Assembly (NCBI GenBank): GCA_028695945.1
Contig: JAQVIB010000106.1
Coordinates: 1 to 7,235 of the forward strand
Origin: Lachnospiraceae bacterium
GTDB lineage: Bacteria; Bacillota; Clostridia; Lachnospirales; Anaerotignaceae
Length of the DNA stretch: 7,235 nucleotides
Direction of reading: 5' to 3'
A program made the position numbers and the translations under genes. Position 1 is the first letter of the stretch. The number at the start of each line of letters is the position of its first letter. The notes beneath the pieces were generated by a model. It did no database searches, had not been told where the DNA came from, and was given only the letters and a program-made list of their open reading frames with translations. Positions 1 through 6,232 of this stretch are shown piece by piece.

Positions 1-1523
1 GTGAAATGATGAGTATTGAAAGACCAAAAAGCTGGGGTGTTAAAGTTGGTTTTATTGATTCTTATGATAAAAAATATGGACGTGCCTCTATACGCACAAG
101 AGAACCACTTATGCCAGGTGATGGTATTGAGGTTTGGACGCAGAGAGAACCTCATACAGGCACTAATATAAACAAAGCGTCACGTCCTGGTGAAGTTATA
201 AGTGTTATGGTTAAGGGTGATGTAAACAAGAATGATGCCGTATACAAAACCCATGATAAGTCACTTTATGATGAGCTTAAAAAAAGCTACCAAAAAGATG
301 AACGAACCAAAGAAATTTTTGGAAAGTTTACAATGGTTATTGGAAAACCTATGGAACTTACTCTTTGGGACAACGAGGGTAATAAAGCATCTGTGGCAGG
401 TGATGATGTTCAGCAGGCACAAAATCAGCCTTTAACAAAAGAAAAAATTAAAACACAGCTTATGAAAACAGGTGGAACAGCCTTTGAAATAACAAGCCTT
501 GAAATTGTTGGTGACGACAATATATACATGGGAATGAGCCAGCTTAATCAGTTAAGAAGAGATAGTGTTTCTGCTCTTGAAGAAGTTATTAAAGTATCTG
601 CAAAACACAAGAATGCAGAGATTACCATAAAGGCATTAGAAAATGATGAGCAATTTGTATATGATAAGAAGTTAAATGTGCTTGTAAATGACATTTTGCA
701 GTTTAAGGCAGCAATTGCCAACGATGGAATAAACATACTTTATTTTGAACTTAGCGATGATTTTGAAGAAAATTACCAAGAATGCATAAAAGAATGCCAT
801 GAGGTTGGAATTAAGTTGTTTGCGGCAGTTCCACGTGTTTATAGGAAGTATAGTGGGAAAATATATGGTAATTTCCTTGAAAAGCTTAAAACAAGTGATA
901 TAGACGGTTTTTTAGCACGTTCGCTAGGTCAGCTTGCAGAATTTAAAGTATCAGGCAAGTTTGTAAATGTTGATTTTGGCTTAAATATATTTAACTCTGC
1001 TGATGTGGCTTTCTGGAAAGAAGCTGGAGCAGAAGAAATGTGTATTTCACCAGAGCTTAATTTGTCCGAAATAAATTCAATGGCAAATAAAAGTTGTGAG
1101 ATGTTGGCATACGGTTATCTTCCGTTAATGACAACTCATCAATGTCCAGTTGGTGCTTTCGCGGGCAATAAAAAAGAGGGAATGTTCTGCGATCTTAAAA
1201 ACAGCAGTGGAAACTACTATCTTAAAGATAGAAAGGGTGAAATATTTCCGCTTTTTACGGATTGCAAGCAGTGCGTCTGTACGGTTTTAAATGGGAAACC
1301 ATTATTTACCCTTAAGTTCTTTGATGAAATACTTGCATCTCCAACTGGCAGTATGCGATTAATGTTTACAAAGGAAACTGCAAGTGAAACAGACAGAATT
1401 ATTAAGGCATATAGAGATTGCCTTAAAGACTGGGTTAACCCAAGTATGAGAGCAATGAAACTTATTAACGAAATGGCTGAAAAGGGCAGTACGAAAGGTC
1501 ACTATTTCAGAGGAATAGAATAG
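1..1523 (+). CDS. U32 family protein (peptidase U32 / RlhA-like), 5' end outside window
   Basis: This is the C-terminal part of a long U32-family protein. The reading frame is open to the left edge (first whole codon at 3), and the visible protein begins directly in the DUF3656-like middle domain (about residues 10-130, counting from the ATG at 6; motifs GFIDSYDKK and GDGIEVWTQRE). I therefore treat the ATG at 6 as internal; the missing N-terminal U32 domain should lie upstream. The rest (about 150-500) is a second U32-like half. It carries Cys380 in HQCPVG, Cys395 in FCDL, and Cys420, Cys423 and Cys425 in DCKQCVC, followed by a NGKPLF stretch. The family was named as peptidases, but the studied members (RlhA, TrhP, UbiU/UbiV) act in RNA or ubiquinone hydroxylation and several bind Fe-S clusters through conserved cysteines. 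A 23S rRNA hydroxylation role like E. coli RlhA is an inference from domain layout. The gene lies 10 nt before the FtsW/RodA gene, so the two are probably co-transcribed. Confidence 0.85.
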   Translation, partial: EMMSIERPKSWGVKVGFIDSYDKKYGRASIRTREPLMPGDGIEVWTQREPHTGTNINKASRPGEVISVMVKGDVNKNDAVYKTHDKSLYDELKKSYQKDERTKEIFGKFTMVIGKPMELTLWDNEGNKASVAGDDVQQAQNQPLTKEKIKTQLMKTGGTAFEITSLEIVGDDNIYMGMSQLNQLRRDSVSALEEVIKVSAKHKNAEITIKALENDEQFVYDKKLNVLVNDILQFKAAIANDGINILYFELSDDFEENYQECIKECHEVGIKLFAAVPRVYRKYSGKIYGNFLEKLKTSDIDGFLARSLGQLAEFKVSGKFVNVDFGLNIFNSADVAFWKEAGAEEMCISPELNLSEINSMANKSCEMLAYGYLPLMTTHQCPVGAFAGNKKEGMFCDLKNSSGNYYLKDRKGEIFPLFTDCKQCVCTVLNGKPLFTLKFFDEILASPTGSMRLMFTKETASETDRIIKAYRDCLKDWVNPSMRAMKLINEMAEKGSTKGHYFRGIE

Positions 1524-1533
1524 AAGTGATAAA

Positions 1534-2883
1534 ATGTTTGATTTATTTATTAAATTCAGCAGTTATTTATTTGTGCTTTATATTGTTTTATTTTTGTACA
1601 ATGGCATTGCACTGGCTTTGGATTATGCAGGATTAACCAAACAAAGCCATACTCATGCTGTTTTTACAGGACGTACACTTATTGTGTTTATGCACATAAC
1701 TGCATTTTTAATACTTTCTTATAACCGAGAAACCTTTGCCTATAATAAAGACATACTTATTATAGGCACGCTTGCGTTGGCTTTTATTATGGTTGTAAAT
1801 TATTTGGCGAACCTAATTTACAAGGATAGCTGTCCGTTGGTATGGAACTGCGTCTTTTTTTTACTGGATGTTGGAATCATTATGTTGCAGCGTCTTAACC
1901 CAGCACTTGCGTTTAAACAGCTAATATGGATTATGCTTGGCTTTTTTCTGGCTATGTGGATACCTGTTGTACTAAAACTAATTCCAAGGTTCGAGGCATT
2001 TGAAATTATGTATATAGGTTTAAGTTTTGCACTTATTCTCTCTACCCTTGTGTTGGGAAGAAAAGAGTATGGTTCAACAAACTGGATTTATATTGGGTCT
2101 TTCAGCTTTCAGCCATCTGAAATTGTTAAGTTTCTTTTTGTTTTTTATCTTGCAAGTGTTTTTAGAAAAAAGATTGACCTTAAAGAACTATTAATAACAG
2201 GTGGACTTTCAGCGGGAATTGTTGTTCTTTTGGTATTTCAGAAAGATTTAGGAAGTGCTTTAATTTTCTTCCTTACATATATGACAATGCTGTATACAGC
2301 CACTTCAAACGAAATGTTGTTTGTTGGTGGAATTGGTGTTGCATCTATGGCGAGTGTTGTTGCCTATAAACTTTTTAGCCATGTGCGTGTACGTGTATCT
2401 GCATGGAAAAATCCTTGGGCAGATGTTGACAGTGGTGGATACCAAATAGTACAGTCACTTTTTGCTATAGGTTCAGGCGGAATTTTGGGCAGCGGACTTA
2501 CAAAGGGAATGCCTCTTAGTATACCAGTAGTCAGCAAAGATTTTATATTTGCAGCAGTTTGCGAGGAATTCGGTACAATATTCGGAATTTGTGTTGTAGG
2601 TATATTCATTTTACTTTTTGCAAGAGGTTTTTCAATTGCGTTTAATAGCAAAAGACGTTACTACAGCCTTATAGCAGCAGGTTTTACAGCAATGATGGCA
2701 TTCCAAACTTTTCTTATTATTGGTGGTGTAATTAAGCTTATACCTCTTACAGGTGTAACCCTTCCTTTTATAAGCTACGGCGGAAGTTCTGTTGTGGTGA
2801 GCATACTTACAATAGGCATTTTGCAGTGGTTCTGTGGTTGGCAGCATACTCTTGATGAAGAGGAGGGCACAGATAATGAATAG
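1534..2883 (+). CDS. FtsW/RodA/SpoVE family peptidoglycan glycosyltransferase
   Basis: This is a 449-residue polytopic membrane protein of the SEDS family, which polymerises lipid II into glycan strands together with a class B penicillin-binding protein. Family signatures are clear: FQPSEIVK (192-199), FQKDLGSA (235-242), NPWADVDSGGYQ (293-304), SKDFIFAAVCEEFG (334-347) and LPFISYGGSS (410-419). Asp297 in the WAD motif aligns by eye with the catalytic Asp of the large extracellular loop in RodA/FtsW. The usual core appears to begin near residue 105. Before it lie about 100 residues with three further hydrophobic stretches (about 8-30, 43-63, 74-96), so the protein is longer at the N-terminus than E. 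coli FtsW or RodA. The start is the ATG at 1534, preceded by an AGAAGTGAT ribosome site (1522-1530). The next gene is its likely partner transpeptidase. Sequence alone does not tell whether the pair serves elongation, division or sporulation, so I give no symbol. Confidence 0.95.
   Translation: MFDLFIKFSSYLFVLYIVLFLYNGIALALDYAGLTKQSHTHAVFTGRTLIVFMHITAFLILSYNRETFAYNKDILIIGTLALAFIMVVNYLANLIYKDSCPLVWNCVFFLLDVGIIMLQRLNPALAFKQLIWIMLGFFLAMWIPVVLKLIPRFEAFEIMYIGLSFALILSTLVLGRKEYGSTNWIYIGSFSFQPSEIVKFLFVFYLASVFRKKIDLKELLITGGLSAGIVVLLVFQKDLGSALIFFLTYMTMLYTATSNEMLFVGGIGVASMASVVAYKLFSHVRVRVSAWKNPWADVDSGGYQIVQSLFAIGSGGILGSGLTKGMPLSIPVVSKDFIFAAVCEEFGTIFGICVVGIFILLFARGFSIAFNSKRRYYSLIAAGFTAMMAFQTFLIIGGVIKLIPLTGVTLPFISYGGSSVVVSILTIGILQWFCGWQHTLDEEEGTDNE
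2861..2866 (+). promoter_or_regulatory. Ribosome binding site of the penicillin-binding protein gene
   Basis: AGGAGG lies 9 nt before the ATG at 2876, inside the last codons of the FtsW/RodA gene. It fixes the start at 2876 and not at the in-frame ATG at 2834, which has no comparable site and would put a hydrophilic arginine-rich stretch before the membrane anchor. Confidence 0.85.
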
Positions 2884-4279
2884 TAGCAAGAATAGTATAA
2901 AAAGGATTTTTATATTAATAATTTTAATGTTTTTGCTTGTAATATTTTATATGCTTAAAATAGTGGTGGTAGACAGTAAGACGATGATAACAAATTCTTA
3001 CAATCCACGTATTAATGCAACGGATAATTCCATTAAGCGTGGGTCTATTAAGGATATAGATGGAACAGTTATGGCATATAGCGAAAAAAAAGGCGATTCC
3101 TACATAAGAAAATATGTGGATGGAACATACTCTGCTCATGTGCTTGGATACACAGGGGCAGGTAAAGCAGGAATTGAGGCAAACCAAAACTTTACGCTGC
3201 AAAAGCTAGATAACGAAACATTTCAGCGTATTAATTCGTTTTTAACTGGAAGCGAAGTTGAAGGAAACAGTGTAGTGCTTACGGTAGACGATTATCTGCA
3301 AAAAATAGGCACTGATCTACTACGAACAAATAATGGTGCAGTAGTTGTAATTGAGGTTAAAACTGGACGAGTATTGTGCATGACGAGCAAGCCTAATTAT
3401 GACCCACAAACAGTTGCTGAAAACTGGGATATTCTTAGAGAAAGTGAAGACAGCCCAATTTTAAACAGAGCAACTCAAGGTGTTTATACACCTGGTTCTA
3501 CATTTAAAATTGTTACAGCAATTGCGGGAATGCGTAATATTACTGATATAAACAGCTTTAAATACACATGCACTGGTGAGGATAACTTTCAAGATAAGGT
3601 AATACATTGTTATAAAAATAAATCTCATGGAGAGGTAAATCTTACATCTGCCTTTGCACAAAGCTGTAATTGCTATTTTTCTGAGTTGGGCAAAAGAGTT
3701 GGAGCTGAAAAATTGCGTGAGACTGCAGATAGTCTTGGATTTAACCAAAGCTTTGCTTTCGATTTAAACACAAGTAAATCAACGGTCCTAATTGAAGCAG
3801 ATGCAACAGAAAGTGAATTGGTTGAGACTTCCATAGGTCAGGGGAAAACTACGGCCACACCACTTTTTATGGCATCTCTTACAGCGGCAATTGCCAATGA
3901 TGGGCTAATGATGCAACCATATATTGTGGATCATATTGAAAATTACAGTGGCAAAACAATTTCTACTAATCTTCCAAGAACAGTTGGTAATGTTTTTTCA
4001 TCAAATGAAGTGAAAAAGCTTAAAGAAATGATGGTGGAGGTAATAAACAGCGGAACTGGATTTAATGCAAACAGCGAGTATTTTCAAGTTGCAGGCAAAA
4101 CAGGTACAGCTGAAAACCCTAATGGTGCAGACCATTTATGGTTTGTAGGTTTTGCACCAGCTGAGGAACCAGAATATGCAGTTGCTGTGGTGCTTGAAAA
4201 CGGGGACGGAAGTATGAATGCAGGAGTAATTGCAAGAAAAATGCTTTATAATGCAATAAATCGAAAAGAAAATCAATAA
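2876..4279 (+). CDS. Class B penicillin-binding protein (peptidoglycan D,D-transpeptidase, PbpA-like)
   Basis: This is a 467-residue membrane-anchored transpeptidase that cross-links peptide stems outside the cytoplasmic membrane. A short basic N-terminus is followed by one membrane anchor (about 11-32). An N-terminal pedestal region follows with the RGSI..IDG motif (55-63) and the GYTGAGKAGIE stretch (91-101). The transpeptidase domain runs from about 130 to the end and has all three active-site motifs: S208-T-F-K211 (catalytic Ser and Lys), S263-C-N265, and K408-T-G410. No glycosyltransferase domain is present, hence class B. Length and layout resemble the PbpA type (like mycobacterial PbpA) more than the larger PBP2 or FtsI. 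Its ATG overlaps the upstream stop by 8 bp, which suggests translational coupling and roughly equal amounts of polymerase and transpeptidase. A terminator follows 13 nt after the stop. Confidence 0.95.
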   Translation: MNSSKNSIKRIFILIILMFLLVIFYMLKIVVVDSKTMITNSYNPRINATDNSIKRGSIKDIDGTVMAYSEKKGDSYIRKYVDGTYSAHVLGYTGAGKAGIEANQNFTLQKLDNETFQRINSFLTGSEVEGNSVVLTVDDYLQKIGTDLLRTNNGAVVVIEVKTGRVLCMTSKPNYDPQTVAENWDILRESEDSPILNRATQGVYTPGSTFKIVTAIAGMRNITDINSFKYTCTGEDNFQDKVIHCYKNKSHGEVNLTSAFAQSCNCYFSELGKRVGAEKLRETADSLGFNQSFAFDLNTSKSTVLIEADATESELVETSIGQGKTTATPLFMASLTAAIANDGLMMQPYIVDHIENYSGKTISTNLPRTVGNVFSSNEVKKLKEMMVEVINSGTGFNANSEYFQVAGKTGTAENPNGADHLWFVGFAPAEEPEYAVAVVLENGDGSMNAGVIARKMLYNAINRKENQ

Positions 4280-4292
4280 AATTTTATTTTTT

Positions 4293-4326
4293 AAGCAGAC
4301 TATATACATAGTTTGCTTTTTTTCTT
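4293..4326 (+). terminator. Intrinsic terminator after the cell-wall operon
   Basis: An 11-bp stem with one G-T pair (arms AAGCAGACTAT 4293-4303 and ATAGTTTGCTT 4308-4318) and a 4-nt loop is followed by a T-rich tail ending at 4326. The prsW ribosome site starts at 4327, so termination here also governs how much upstream transcript reaches prsW. Confidence 0.85.
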
Positions 4327-4337
4327 AGGAGGTTAAT

Positions 4338-5012
4338 ATGCTTATACAGCTTGCTCTTGCACCTGTTTTGTTATTTCTAATTTTCATATTTATAAAGGAT
4401 AAGTATGAAAAGGAACCTATTATTTTGCTTTTTGTTGGGGCAATATTTGGGGCTTATTTGGCGGCACCTGTTCTTGCCAATGATGTACTTTTAATGCGTA
4501 TGAAAATTGGGGAAAAATATCCAGTACTATTTTCTGCATTCATTACATCTGCCGCCAACGAAGAGGGGTTTAAGCTATTGTTTTTAGCATTATTGATGCA
4601 TAGAAACAGAGAGTTTAACGAACCTGTTGATGGCATTGTATACAGTGTTTTTGTGTCGCTTGGTTTTGCTGCTGCAGAAAACGTTATTTACGTTCTAAGC
4701 CCAACTATTGGAGGAGTTGGCACGGCGTTGCAGCGTGCAATTTTTTCAGTGCCTGGTCATGGGCTTTTTGCTATTGCAATGGGTTATTATTTTGCTTGCT
4801 GGCACTATTATAAAAAAGGTATAAAGTATCTTTTTCTTGCATTTTTCGTTCCATGGATGTTACATGGAGTGTATAATTTAATTCTTCTTGTTGATGTAAG
4901 TTGGTATTTGGTAATGTTTCTTCCATATCAAATGCTATTGTGGATTGGTGGAATTTATAAAATTAATACCATGGTTAAAGCTTCTCCATTTATGTTCTTG
5001 AAAAAACAGTAA
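4338..5012 (+). CDS. prsW: PrsW family intramembrane protease
   Basis: This is a 224-residue polytopic membrane protein of the PrsW family, part of the wider CPBP/CAAX-protease-like group. It shows the expected motifs: E75-E76-G-F-K79 (EExxK) at the start of a membrane segment, A-E114-N115, H141 in the VPGHG motif, and H176-G-V-Y-N180 (HxxxN). Glu75/Glu76, His141 and His176 are the likely active-site residues. The N-terminus (LIQLALAPVLLFLIFIFI) is a typical first membrane segment followed by DKYEKEP, also usual for the family. In Bacillus subtilis, PrsW makes the first cut in the anti-sigma factor RsiW and so releases SigW under envelope stress. No sigma or anti-sigma gene is visible here, so the substrate is unknown. 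The start is the ATG at 4338 with AGGAGG at 4327-4332. The gene sits 11 nt after a terminator and I found no convincing promoter for it. It may depend on read-through or on a promoter inside the upstream gene. Confidence 0.9.
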   Translation: MLIQLALAPVLLFLIFIFIKDKYEKEPIILLFVGAIFGAYLAAPVLANDVLLMRMKIGEKYPVLFSAFITSAANEEGFKLLFLALLMHRNREFNEPVDGIVYSVFVSLGFAAAENVIYVLSPTIGGVGTALQRAIFSVPGHGLFAIAMGYYFACWHYYKKGIKYLFLAFFVPWMLHGVYNLILLVDVSWYLVMFLPYQMLLWIGGIYKINTMVKASPFMFLKKQ

Positions 5013-5026
5013 AAAAGAGTTATACT
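4998..5026 (+). promoter_or_regulatory. Sigma-A-type promoter for the Nudix gene
   Basis: TTGAAA (4998-5003), a 17-nt spacer and TATACT (5021-5026) each match the consensus hexamer at five of six positions. The -35 box lies in the last codons of prsW. The predicted start of transcription is near 5033, about 37 nt before the Nudix start codon. This indicates that the Nudix gene is not simply the tail of the prsW transcript. Confidence 0.7.
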
Positions 5027-5055
5027 TATTTCAATGGACTATTAAAATTGAAATA
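5027..5055 (+). repeat. Inverted repeat at the Nudix transcription start
   Basis: Perfect 9-bp arms TATTTCAAT (5027-5035) and ATTGAAATA (5047-5055) are separated by 11 nt. The repeat begins right after the predicted -10 box and ends one base before the ribosome site. It could be an operator for a dimeric repressor or, if transcription starts a little earlier than predicted, an RNA hairpin. It has no U-tract, so it is not a terminator. Confidence 0.6.
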
Positions 5056-5056
5056 C

Positions 5057-5062
5057 GGAGGG
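5057..5062 (+). promoter_or_regulatory. Ribosome binding site of the Nudix gene
   Basis: GGAGGG lies 7 nt before GTG 5070 but only 1 nt before the in-frame TTG at 5064. Spacing favours the GTG start. Confidence 0.7.
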
Positions 5063-5069
5063 CTTGAAT

Positions 5070-5537
5070 GTGATAGAAGCAGTGAGTTGCGGAGGCATAG
5101 TGATTCACAAATGGAAAATACTGCTTCTCTACAAAAATCAAAATGGCAAATATATGGGTTGGGTACTTCCAAAAGGAACAGTTGAGGATGGGGAAAATCA
5201 CAGCCAAACGGCATTAAGGGAGGTTAACGAGGAAACAGGCTCTGTTGCTGAGATAATTAAATATGTAGGGAAAACCCAGTACAATTTCCGTGGTGATGAG
5301 GATATGGTTAACAAAACGGTACATTGGTACCTAATGGAAACAGATTCCTTCTATAATAAACCGCAGAGTGAGGAATTTTTTGCCGATGCAGGTTTTTATA
5401 AGTTTCACGAGGCTTACCATCTGCTTAAATTTAACGATGAAAGGCAGATTCTAAAAAAAGCGTATCAGGAGTATAGTGAACTTAATAGAAATGGATTTTT
5501 TAACAAAAAGAATTTTTTCAAAAGTTATAGCCAATAA
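5070..5537 (+). CDS. Nudix hydrolase
   Basis: This is a small (155-residue) cytoplasmic Nudix hydrolase, a family that cuts nucleoside diphosphates linked to another group with the help of divalent metal ions. The N-terminal strand SCGGIVI leads to GWVLPKG and then the Nudix box at residues 36-58: Gly36, Glu42, Arg50-Glu51, Glu54-Glu55 and Gly57. The metal-binding glutamates (51, 54, 55) are all present. The last box position, usually Ile, Leu or Val, is Ser58. The W-LPKG sequence is common among Ap4A-type and related Nudix enzymes, but the substrate cannot be read from the sequence. The C-terminal tail is short and basic/aromatic (FFNKKNFFKS). GTG 5070 is chosen as start because of ribosome-site spacing; TTG 5064 would add two residues. 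The gene has its own promoter and a downstream partner 21 nt away. Confidence 0.9.
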   Translation: MIEAVSCGGIVIHKWKILLLYKNQNGKYMGWVLPKGTVEDGENHSQTALREVNEETGSVAEIIKYVGKTQYNFRGDEDMVNKTVHWYLMETDSFYNKPQSEEFFADAGFYKFHEAYHLLKFNDERQILKKAYQEYSELNRNGFFNKKNFFKSYSQ

Positions 5538-5558
5538 TAATCTTTAGGAGGTGCTTTA

Positions 5559-5804
5559 ATGAAAAATTTTAGTATTGATGAATTAAAAGCTATGGTAGCA
5601 GATGTAAAAAATGCAGAGAATAGGAAAACACTTTACATTATTCTTGGTGTTTTTGTTACGCTTTTAGCAATTACAGCAGGACTTGTTGCTTTGCTTGTAA
5701 AAAAACATTGTGTATGTTGTGATTATGATGATATGTACGATGAATGGGACGATGAAGAAGATGAAGAGTGTTTTGAAGATGACTTTGAGACAGAAAAAAA
5801 TTAA
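5559..5804 (+). CDS. Small single-pass membrane protein with acidic C-terminal tail
   Basis: I do not recognise this 81-residue protein. It has a short helical N-terminal region (1-24), one strong membrane segment (about 25-47), a basic stop (K48-K49), a Cys cluster (C51, C53, C54), and a low-complexity acidic tail in which 17 of the 27 residues from Asp55 on are Asp or Glu, with a further Cys71. The positive charges after the membrane segment suggest, weakly, that the tail is cytoplasmic. Orientation is uncertain because Arg22-Lys23 stand on the other side. A perfect AGGAGG (5546-5551) 7 nt before the ATG, close linkage to the Nudix gene and a terminator right after the stop all argue that it is a real, well-translated gene. 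Metal binding or an electrostatic interaction by the tail is conceivable but not shown. Confidence 0.8.
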   Translation: MKNFSIDELKAMVADVKNAENRKTLYIILGVFVTLLAITAGLVALLVKKHCVCCDYDDMYDEWDDEEDEECFEDDFETEKN

Positions 5805-5814
5805 TGTATAAAAC

Positions 5815-5842
5815 AAAGGGGTGGGCGGTGCTCACCTTTTTT
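5815..5842 (+). terminator. Intrinsic terminator after the Nudix unit
   Basis: The stem GGTGGGC (5820-5826) pairs with GCTCACC (5830-5836), including one G-T pair, around a 3-nt loop, and is followed by six T (5837-5842). Preceding A and G bases can extend the stem against the T-tract. It lies 10 nt after the stop of the small membrane protein gene. Confidence 0.85.
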
Positions 5843-5857
5843 ATATTAAGTTTTTTA

Positions 5858-5886
5858 TTGCCAAAATATTGAAGCGGTGCTATAAT
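5858..5886 (+). promoter_or_regulatory. Promoter of tRNA-Thr
   Basis: TTGCCA (5858-5863), a 17-nt spacer and a perfect TATAAT (5881-5886), with an extended -10 TG at 5878-5879. The predicted start near 5893 gives a leader of about 60 nt before the mature tRNA. This stretch between the terminator and the tRNA holds no gene. Confidence 0.8.
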
Positions 5887-5953
5887 ATATAAGCAGTTTG
5901 CTAGAATTATATGTTGTGATGGTGAACTTTTTGTTTTAAAATTAATTGTATAT

Positions 5954-6025
5954 GCTGGTGTGGCTCAATGGTAGAGCACTTCACTCGTAATGAAGGGGTT
6001 GCGGGTTCGATTCCCGCCACCAGCT
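5954..6025 (+). tRNA. tRNA-Thr (anticodon CGU)
   Basis: A full 72-nt cloverleaf reads the threonine codon ACG. The acceptor stem GCTGGTG pairs fully with CACCAGC. The D stem is GCTC/GAGC with loop AATGGTA. The anticodon stem CTTCA/TGAAG encloses CTCGTAA, with the anticodon at 5986-5988. The T stem GCGGG/CCCGC carries loop TTCGATT. The unpaired base before the 3' end is T6025. The 3' CCA is not encoded (TTA follows 6024), so it must be added after transcription. It is a single tRNA with its own promoter and terminator. Confidence 0.97.
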
Positions 6026-6035
6026 TAAGAAAATT

Positions 6036-6075
6036 AAAGCAGCATGCGGTATTTTCCAGCAGGTTGCTTTTTTTT
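6036..6075 (+). terminator. Intrinsic terminator after tRNA-Thr
   Basis: Arms AAAGCAGCATGC (6036-6047) and GCAGGTTGCTTT (6059-6070) pair with one G-T and one mismatch, and a run of eight T ends at 6075. It lies 10 nt after the tRNA. Confidence 0.85.
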
Positions 6076-6220
6076 GCTTTGTATAGGATAGTTAAGATTA
6101 TGAATAAGAATTATTCGAGATTAAGAGTAAAAAAGGTAATTTGTTCTGAATTAAAAACTGTCTTGAGTTAAATTATTACACAATTATGGAGCGGATTACT
6201 ATGTGTAAAGTATATAGAAG

Positions 6221-6225
6221 GGTGG
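6221..6225 (+). promoter_or_regulatory. Ribosome binding site of the 248-residue protein gene
   Basis: GGTGG, within AGAAGGGTGG (6216-6225), lies 7 nt before the GTG at 6233 and supports that start. I found no convincing promoter in 6076-6220; the region is AT-rich and holds no recognisable gene. Confidence 0.55.
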
Positions 6226-6232
6226 AATTATA

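Noticed and set aside
6..8. ATG at 6 as the true start of the U32 gene
   Set aside because: The frame stays open to the left edge and the protein would start in the middle of the family's domain order, without the N-terminal U32 domain. The gene is most likely cut by the window.
2834..2875. Longer start for the penicillin-binding protein at ATG 2834
   Set aside because: It overlaps the FtsW/RodA gene by 50 bp, lacks a ribosome site and adds a charged stretch before the membrane anchor. The AGGAGG at 2861 points to 2876.
2364..3748. Several open frames of 85-95 codons on the minus strand
   Set aside because: They lie wholly or almost wholly antisense to the FtsW/RodA and penicillin-binding protein genes, show no recognisable protein features and lack ribosome sites. 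They are shadows of the + strand genes.
4247..4252. TATAAT near the end of the penicillin-binding protein gene as a prsW promoter
   Set aside because: No acceptable -35 box at 16-18 nt spacing and no extended -10 TG. The hexamer is part of coding sequence (codons for Tyr-Asn) and lies upstream of the terminator.
5887..5953. Possible riboswitch or T-box in the tRNA leader
   Set aside because: The leader is about 60 nt, too short for a T-box, lacks its conserved bulge sequence, and has only a weak 4-bp hairpin.
5968..6171. 67-codon open frame with an ATG inside the tRNA-Thr gene
   Set aside because: It reads through the tRNA and its terminator, has no ribosome site, and its VEHFTRNEGVAGSIPATS start is the familiar artefact of translating a tRNA gene.
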